Shown in pieces: positions 57,307 to 64,000 of a stretch of 64,000 nt of DNA. The stretch covers positions 2,542,001 through 2,606,000 of the forward strand of contig JAPEUQ010000002.1 of assembly GCA_027946365.1 (NCBI GenBank), read 5' to 3'. A program made the translations under genes and the position numbers. The stretch is from Kalmusia sp. IMI 367209 (taxonomy: Eukaryota > Ascomycota > Dothideomycetes > Pleosporales > Didymosphaeriaceae). Under the pieces are notes generated by a model. It saw only the letters and a list, made by a program, of their open reading frames with translations. It did not search any database and was not told the DNA's origin. Position 1 is the first letter of the stretch; every line of letters starts with the position of its first letter.

Positions 57307-58356
57307 ATGGCCAGCGTGAGCGGTTTGAGTTCGCGCGGCGAAGCTGACTTCGACCTCTATCCGTACACGCCCTCAGCCCCCGCAGGCTACGCTTTCCTCG
57401 TCCTCTTCGGTATCGGTGGCGTCGTGCATCTCTGTATGCTTATTCCCTTGCGAACATGGTTCTTCATACCATTTGTGCTCGGTTGTGCCGGTATGTTTTT
57501 TTTTTATATCCGTCTATTCGGTTATGGTGGAGTGTATGTAGGATGGTACACCGAAACTTGTATAGCCACTTTCTTTTCATTTATACTATTGAAAACGTCT
57601 CGAGAGAACTCTAATATGTAGTGATACAAAGTCTCGCGGACATCATGTTTCTATAAACCTCATGTCTATATGTGCTAACCGTTTTCCAAGGCGAGGCAGC
57701 CGGCTACTACGCACGCGCATGGTCACACTCTAATATCCGCAACGGCAGTCCCTACCTCATCCAGCTGATGCTGATCCTCGCCTCCGCGCCCCTCCTCGCC
57801 GCGACCATATACATGACACTCGGACGCCTGGTCCGCGCCCTCGACGCTGCAGAACACGCATTCTTATCACCCCGCTGGACGACTAGAATCTATGTCCTCA
57901 TCGATATCGGGAGCTTCATCAGCCAGATGATGGGTACTGCGATGCAGGCGAGCGGTGACCCCTGCGGGGCTCAAGACAGGAAATACCATTGTTGTTGCTG
58001 GCTTAGGTGTCCAGCTTGGTGCTTTCGCCATATTCATTATCAGCGTGGGGATATTTCATCGAAGGCTTGTGTTGGAGCCGAATGCGCTGTCGAGGGAACA
58101 TGAGCGTTGGAAGCAGTGTATGTGGATGCTTTATACTGTGAGCGGGCTTATCATTGTGCGCAGTGTGTTTCGGCTAGTGGAATTTACGCAAGGATCTGAC
58201 GGACACTTGTACAAGACGGAGGTGTTCGTTTATATTTTCGATGCGGCTTTGATGTTTACGATCGTGGTGGTTATGGCTGTTATTCACCCTGGTTTGTTGT
58301 TGCGAGCAGTGAGGAAGACAGAGCGGGCAATCCCTCTACTTAGCCCTCACGAGTGA
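57307..58356 (+). CDS. RTA1-like membrane protein (one frame break)
   Basis: Exons 57307-57490 and 57691-58356 give about 282 aa. RTA1-family proteins are seven-span fungal membrane proteins linked to resistance to toxic lipids or sterol-active compounds. Seen are the first span (GYAFLVLFGIGGVVHLCMLI), the family signature GCAGEAAGYYARAWS, spans in YLIQLMLILASAPLLAATIYM and VLIDIGSFISQMMGTAMQASGD, IRSVFRLVEFTQG-type motif (IIVRSVFRLVEFTQG) and a last span MFTIVVVMAVIHPG. The 200-nt intron has a T10 run just after the donor GTATGT and a GCTAAC branch site. A four-C run (57959-57962) appears to have one extra base: the frame shifts from MQASGDP to AGLKTGNTIV, which are adjacent in the family. 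Confidence 0.88.
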
Positions 58357-58591
58357 TTTGGTCTCTGCTTGCCTTATAGAGGTACCCTAGGATACATTCT
58401 TATTCAAAAGCGGCATGTACTGAAAATAATAGTATAGTACTATAGATTTCTTGGTTTTGTATATTTCTCTTACATACGTTTGGTAGAATTGAATACTTGT
58501 CGGGGCCCGCGGAGCTTTTTTGTTACAATCGCAGATTTTATATGAGGGTGCTCGATATTATTACATGGTGAGCGTTAAAAGTGCCCACAGC

Positions 58592-60442
58592 TCAGTTTGC
58601 GGGCATAGGGGGTGGAAATTGGCCCAGGTGATCTATATCCGCCAGAATATTAGCAAATTGCGCAACATACTGCCGCGAATCCTCTTCTTGTTCGGAAGAC
58701 GATTCAAGCTCGTCGTCGCTGTCAAGTAATGTAGCAGCGATCTCCCGGATCTTCACGACCTGTTAAATACAGTCAGCGCTTTGATGTATTTGCAACTCCA
58801 ACATGGATTCACTTACCACAGACTGTCCGTTCGCCTCTAGACTTCTCGAAGAACAGAACTTAAGTACCTCGAGAAGCTCTTTCGCGATGCTCTTCCTAAA
58901 GACCCATACCTGCGTCCGAGGAGTATACCCTGGGCTAGAGCCGGCATCGGAAGGTGATGTCGCAATGTTTCCTTGGGCATGAGTGAATGCATTAGAGCAA
59001 GCTTCTAGAATAGTACTTTGGATGTAGAGACTTGTGATATGAATGTTAGCTTTCATGATGTTGAATTGGTTCTCCCGTGATGAAGAGGCACACGAAGAAG
59101 CCGACGGAGAAGCTGACGGTATCACATCGGACGCCTGCAGCTTCGAGTCTAGATTCGAAATCTTCAATTCATCAGGCAATTGCTCGATTGTGCTTTGCAG
59201 TTTTTTAATGATGCGTAGCAGTGTGCTGAGACTGATGGTCGAATCCGATGTCGCAGTACCGGCCGGTTGATCGGTTTGCGTTGAGGCACGTAGGCTACCG
59301 AGACTCATGGAATAGATTGGAGTATAAAATCCGGGAAGGCCGTAGGACAGCAAATCTACAATGCAAAGGTAGACTCTAATGAGGGCTACGAAGCCAGAGA
59401 TCACTGGCAATTGTCCAGATGCGCCTCTTGCATGGGGAATTACCGAAGCGCCTGGGTTCCCTATGTCATCATCGTCCATCTCCTGCGGAAACATGAACTG
59501 CCAGTCAGTCCGCAATGGATCGAAGCTGAGGCCCGTACGAGGGATAACGGAGGAAAGCCGATCATGGCTGAGTGATTATCAGTGATAAGAGCATGCCCTC
59601 AGGCTACAGGGTAGAGGTAGAATACGAAGGAGATGAGCATACATTTGTATAATGTAAAGAAGCCAAAATGCTCGCTTGCAAAACTCGTGTTCTAGAGGCG
59701 GCAAATGCATGTATCCTTCACGTCGATACAGTCCGAGTGTACGGAAGAAGTGGATGGCTTCGATGGCATACCCCCATCCCTGATTTACACGTCCGGCATA
59801 AAGGCTCGCTGTAGCGAGCAACACAGAAACGATGACGGTGCTAGTAGCAGGCCGGTCCTGCCATAGAGTCTCGGAAGAGATACGACTGACCAAGACCAGA
59901 TGACACGCTCGATCGACCATAGCACCGATATCTGCATATCTTCCCTTGTTGTATTCGTCGAACTTGCGCGGGAGGGAGGCAATGGTCACTGCACACACTG
60001 CGAGGCAGAGCCGGAAGACGCATGGATCAGGGTCGATTGCATCTGCATCGTTATCAAACTGCTCGCGGAATTTACGACGGTGGACGAGGGGAAGGAGGGG
60101 GTATACGAGGTCGAGGTAATCCTGCACAATGATGCGCAAGATGGATGGTTCGCAGAAGTGTGTGGGGGTGAGTGTGCCTATCGGGAATCTCAATGCATCG
60201 AACGGTCGTCGTAGAGTGTTAGTATAGTATTCTTATCACAAGCAAGAAGAGGCATACCGTGGTCGTGCTGCAGGGCCGCGCGGCTTGCGCTCGCTGAGAA
60301 AGGTGCATTCTTCTTGATTTGCTGTACAGCGTCGGCAGGCATTGCTGTTCCCTTCAATCATGCACTGAACCCTACGAGAACGACACGTGTCACATGCTTT
60401 TGACGCAATTCGGCGTCCCCTCCGCGAGGTAGCAGGTGGCAT
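58592..60442 (-). CDS. Zn2Cys6 fungal transcription factor
   Basis: Exons 60258-60442, 59643-60188, 58817-59567 and 58592-58759 (introns 69, 75 and 57 nt) give 549 aa. The N-terminal binuclear zinc cluster ACDTCRSRRVQCMIEGNSNACRRCTANQEECTF has the six cysteines in C6-cluster spacing, preceded by basic residues. The middle (residues 62-380) is the fungal transcription factor regulatory domain, with YPLLPLVHRRKFREQF and LYAGRVNQGWGYAIEAIHFFRTLGLYRR. The C-terminal exon is acidic (DSDDELESSSEQEED). It is convergent with the RTA1-like gene and divergent from MRM2 by 381 bp. Whether it regulates the neighbouring P450/oxidase genes is inference. Confidence 0.92.
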
Positions 60443-60823
60443 AGCATCTCATCTTATGGCTGTGGTCAAAGTGTTGCATCGCGGCTTGGGATGTGAGGCC
60501 CTGAGCCGAGGTGCTTTGTTCGGGGTTATCGATAGCGCCTTGGTCTCGAAGCGAATTCACGATGACCATAAGACCATTATCTCGAGCATGATAAGCTAAG
60601 GAGATATCGTCAGCATCAAACTTTCTCTCATTGCAATTGTGGATGGTCACATCTTGGAAGCTTGTTCTGAATTCTACATGATGTGGACCGTCATAACCGA
60701 CGAAGAGGGACGTTGCAGTCAGATCCGACTATCCGGTCATTGGACGCCACGATGTGGCGTGTAAATGAGCTTCAAAAGTTCCGGAGCTATGATGATACAT
60801 GGGCCTAGATCTCGACCTCCTCA
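60443..60823. promoter_or_regulatory. divergent promoter region
   Basis: A 381-bp gap between the Zn2Cys6 gene (-) and MRM2 (+), which must contain both promoters. No specific site supported. Confidence 0.4.
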
Positions 60824-62150
60824 ATGCTGTCGCGCCGCGTGTTCCAGCAGATTACAGACGGTGCGCTTCTTGGTGCAGGCCATTGGTCTGCTTCGAGCGT
60901 TTGTGTTGCCATTAGATGTTCCTCCTGTTTGCCATGTAGATCTTCCAGAGCTCCGTTCAGATGCGCCTCCTCATCTTCGTCCACAAGATGGAAGTCACGA
61001 CAAGGGAAGGACTTCTTTGCAAAAGAGGCGAGAGTGCAAGGATTGAAAAGCCGCGCCGCCTTCAAATTACTCGAGGTCTGTCGTCGATACTGCTACACAG
61101 GCGGAGCGCTTGCTAACAGGGCTCAAGTTGAACGAGAAGCACAAGCTGTTCAAACCCGGCCAAACGGTCGTCGACCTGGTACGCCATGTTGCTATGCAGA
61201 CAGGCTCAAAAGCTAATAGCAGTCACAGGGCTTCGCACCAGGGTCGTGGTCTCAGGTACGCCACCTTCTGCGCATGGTCGTTGCGCCGTCTCACATTTGC
61301 CTAGGTCGCCGTCAACAGGACAGCTCCTGGCGGTCGCGTCGTCGGCATCGATCTGATACCTGCCCAACCGCCCCGAGGTGTCTCGACCATACAAGGCAAC
61401 TTCCTCTCCCCTGCGATCCAAGCCGAAGTGCGAGCCTATGTGCAGGATCCCGACCTCGGCCGTCCACGAAAACAAGTCTCGTCGCGCAAAGATGGCGGAG
61501 TTACTGAGGAAGAGTTGGACGAGATGGAGCGCGGTTACATTGATATCGAGCGCCATGCTCACCTTGAAGGTGCCGAAGGAAAGGTCTTTGGACAACTGCA
61601 CGAGGAGCAGGGCGACGGCCAGGGCCTGGGACCGAAGCTATCTCTACAGGAAAGGGACAAGCGCCAAGGGAGAGTTGTGGACGTGGTGCTTTCAGACATG
61701 TCAGAACCCTGGGACCAGACTACTGGATTCTACAAAAAGAGCTTGAGTGACCCGTATTCCAGGTTGATGAACACGTCTGGCATTGCCTTTAAGGACCACG
61801 CCGGCAGTATGGTAAGCAGCCAAAGATGTTCTTTTCTTTCCAGGTCAAGAACTGACAGGAACCTAGGATCTGTGTATGGCAGGTTTAACGTTTTCCTTCG
61901 ACACACTACGCACAGGTGGTCACTTTCTTTGCAAGTTCTACCAGGGGCCTGAAGATAGGGCTCTCGAAACGAAGTTGAAGCGGCTGTTTGCAAAGGTCCA
62001 CCGGGAGAAGCCAGACTCTTCACGCAGCGTACGTTCTGCGAGAAGATCTGCTTTGCGCAACTAACACGACATCAGGAGTCCAAGGAGGGCTATTTTGTCG
62101 CGTTGCGACGCAAAGAAACCCCAACGAGAGAAGAGGTATTGCGAGATTAA
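60824..62150 (+). CDS. mitochondrial rRNA 2'-O-methyltransferase, FtsJ/MRM2-like
   Basis: Exons 60824-61075, 61128-61178, 61229-61255, 61305-61811, 61867-62028 and 62076-62150 give 357 aa. MRM2/FtsJ enzymes methylate a U in the peptidyl-transferase loop of large-subunit rRNA using S-adenosylmethionine. The Ser/Arg-rich N-terminus fits a mitochondrial presequence. Motifs: RAAFKLLE (catalytic Lys), GQTVVDLGFAPGSWSQ (SAM loop), VVGIDLIP, DVVLSDMSEP (catalytic Asp), and GGHFLCKFYQG (catalytic Lys). Exon 3 is only 27 nt and encodes the central GFAPGSWSQ of the SAM loop, which confirms the splice model. Exon 4 carries an insertion of about 75 residues (RAYVQDPDLG to KLSLQERDK) relative to bacterial FtsJ, common in fungal members. 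Confidence 0.92.
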
Positions 62151-63371
62151 TTTATAACCCACTCGTGGTATATATGTTACTCTCTTAGAACGAAAAGAGG
62201 AAATATTACACTGCACAAGATCCCGGTTATCCGACGTCAACCGTTGCTGCCGTGAGCAAACAGGGATGGTAGTCATCCAACGGTTCGAAAGGTTTCGACA
62301 TGGGGCCGCAATTCTACCTTTCGATCCCGAAGCGACGCCGCACTCCACTCTCTTCTTTCAAAACACGAGCCGACTGCGGAATAGTACAATAGGCGACCGT
62401 GCTGGGGTGGTTGTTTACGGTGTGGAGATTGGGATGTGAAGGCGGGAAGGCGGGCACGAGTCATGTCCTCGAAGGCATTTGAACCATGACGTTTACAAGG
62501 GCGAACGTAGGACAGCCACTCAAAAACCGAACATGCGCATGCATGCTGCAATCTACATCTACAGGCACCTTTGTTCCTTGACGTGCTGGGTTTGGGAGTG
62601 TGACATTCGCACCCGTACGACTGGGTCCTGGATTGAAGAGGCCCGTGTATCACGGTGGATCGCTGGGGACAGTCGAGATGCCAGTGGAGGCGCGCGGCCC
62701 ACCCCTAACGGCGGTCGCTCGGGGCGTGAAGGTGTCGCGCTGAGGCTCGCCACCTTGTTATTGTACGTATGCCGCGCTTCGCCGTGTGACCCCAGCCGGG
62801 CGCGTGTAGCTTGACTCGGCCATGAGTGACATGCAGACTCACCGTTCGTCGGGCGTGGCCAGGAGACGATCCCCCGGCTGCGGCATTTCATAGGATGCAG
62901 ACGGGCCCTTCAGCACGGCTAGGGCTGGGTGGGCGAGACGAGTATTAACGGCGTCCCACCGGGACAGGTGGCTGCGGTACGGTCTCGTTCCAGCAACGTA
63001 TTCTCCGTAGTGGAGCCAAGGCGACAGGGGTTGTCCAGGTGCCTCTGTGCATGCGTGGAGGCGGGCAGGCATTTTGACGAGACGCCGGGCCTCTTGGGTG
63101 CGGATTCGAACTCTCTCTGTCCCTAGATACAAGCATGCCGTCGACGTCGCTCTGCGGCGACGGGCTGCGTGCTGCGAGAATGGGCACTGACGGGGACGGG
63201 CTGAGCAAGCAACGCCGGGGTTTCGCCCGCCGCGGTGGCGCAGTTTCTTCGCGGGCTTTGACCCAACAACCTTATCACACACCCGCACGTTATTCCTTTC
63301 TTTGATCATCCCAATCCCCCAATCAATCTAAACCGAGCTGTGCGACGTGCCAATGACTGGCAGCGCGCGCC
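62151..63371. other. intergenic, GC-rich
   Basis: About 1.2 kb between MRM2 and the partial gene. The second half is GC-rich and gives many shadow frames on both strands; no gene supported. The last 200 bp is the promoter of the partial gene. Confidence 0.4.
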
Positions 63372-64000
63372 ATGGATTACCAAACGTTCAATAGTCCCCA
63401 GCACCTCCCGCCCTCGTTTGGCGGGCCCTTCTCCACCTCCTCAGCACCTTCACATTCCCCGCAGCCGCAGCCGCAGCAGCAGCAGCTGTACCAAGATCCA
63501 CAGGCCCGGCTACAGCAGTCAACCCCGTCGTTCCCCTACCAGCAGTTCGCCAATGGCCAGCCGGGCGGCTTCGCGGCGAGCATGCCTGGACCCGGGTCCC
63601 AAGCGACGAGTGGCGCCGTGATGCAGCCTGGAGGCCTGTCGCAGAGCCAGCTTCACCAGGCGAGAGGTAAGCGTGCCGCTGCATGCCACTATCACTCCTT
63701 CCCCTATGCTATACCCGTGCCCTCTGCCGTCACGCCTCCGCGCCGCCCGCTGACCCCAATGAAGCCCCCTTTGCCCAGGCCCTCGCGTCGCCCGCCCACC
63801 AGCAGTTCGTCCAGCATCGCCAGAGCGCCTCGCCCGCCAGCCAGCACAACACCGCGTCCCCGTATGCGACGCCGCAGCAGACGCAGTCGCCAAGCGTGCC
63901 CGCGTCCCAGGCCATGAACCCGCCCACGAGCCAGCCCGCCCCGTCGCAGCCCATGCAGGCTCAGACCCCCGTCAAGCAGCTCCCCCAGTCGCCCGTCTCG
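63372..64000 (+). CDS. partial gene, Gln/Pro/Ser-rich N-terminus, runs off the window
   Basis: Exons 63372-63666 and 63766 to beyond 64000, with a 99-nt intron (GTAAGC...TGAAG). The N-terminus MDYQTFNSPQHLPPSFGG is followed by low-complexity Gln/Pro/Ser sequence (PQPQPQQQQLYQDP, then TPQQTQSPSVPASQ). The intron joins QLHQAR to APFAQALASPAHQQ in phase. No folded domain lies inside the window. Such N-termini are common in fungal chromatin and transcription coactivator proteins, but the product cannot be named. Confidence 0.6.

Noticed and set aside
1..64000. tRNA genes, rRNA genes, CRISPR arrays
   Set aside because: I saw no tRNA A/B-box pair with a foldable cloverleaf and no rRNA-like or spaced-repeat sequence; CRISPR is not expected in a fungal genome. 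A tRNAscan run would settle the tRNA question.

Overview
The window is nuclear DNA of a filamentous ascomycete, most likely a dothideomycete close to Pleosporales. The evidence is many 45-60 nt GT-AG introns with CTAAC-type branch sites, fungal-only families (BYS1-like, RTA1, Zn2Cys6, NACHT-type NLR, VTC4) and a decayed pogo/Fot1 transposase relic. I recognise 26 protein-coding genes or gene fragments; nearly all exon structures were built by hand from splice sites and reading phase.

Layout. 1-16 kb: RapZ-C-like protein (-), CinA/PncC-like protein (-), an unknown protein (-), patatin-like phospholipase (+), a secreted-ectodomain protein with seven predicted membrane spans (-), VTC4 polyphosphate polymerase (-), Gal80-like Gfo/Idh/MocA protein (+). 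17-23 kb is repeat-rich: an NLR gene (-) whose repeat array continues as decayed DNA beyond its stop codon, then a mutated pogo/Fot1-like relic. 23-30 kb: OST1 (-) and a fused pseudouridine-5'-phosphate glycosidase/pseudouridine kinase (+) share a short divergent promoter; then a secreted GH27 alpha-galactosidase (+). 30-39 kb: two tandem BYS1/thaumatin-like secreted proteins with Ser/Thr-rich tails, an MFS transporter, an F-box-like protein and a secreted cupin (all -). 40-48 kb is housekeeping: unknown acidic protein (-), coatomer alpha subunit (+), cytosolic tyrosyl-tRNA synthetase (+). 50-60 kb is accessory: FAD/ALO-type oxidase (+), cytochrome P450 (+), RTA1-like protein (+), Zn2Cys6 factor (-). 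The end holds MRM2-type rRNA methyltransferase (+) and the 5' part of a Gln/Pro-rich gene (+).

The most striking pattern is that six otherwise well preserved genes carry seven single-base frame changes (VTC4, OST1, the PsiMP glycosidase/kinase, MFS twice, the FAD oxidase, RTA1), five of them at four-base homopolymers, and that coatomer alpha carries an in-frame TAG where a Tyr codon is expected. Base-calling or assembly error is the simplest explanation, so these loci should not be called pseudogenes without re-sequencing. Biologically, the best leads are the seven-span receptor-like protein, the NLR with a truncated and decaying repeat array, the tandem BYS1-like pair, and the fungal RapZ-C-like protein.
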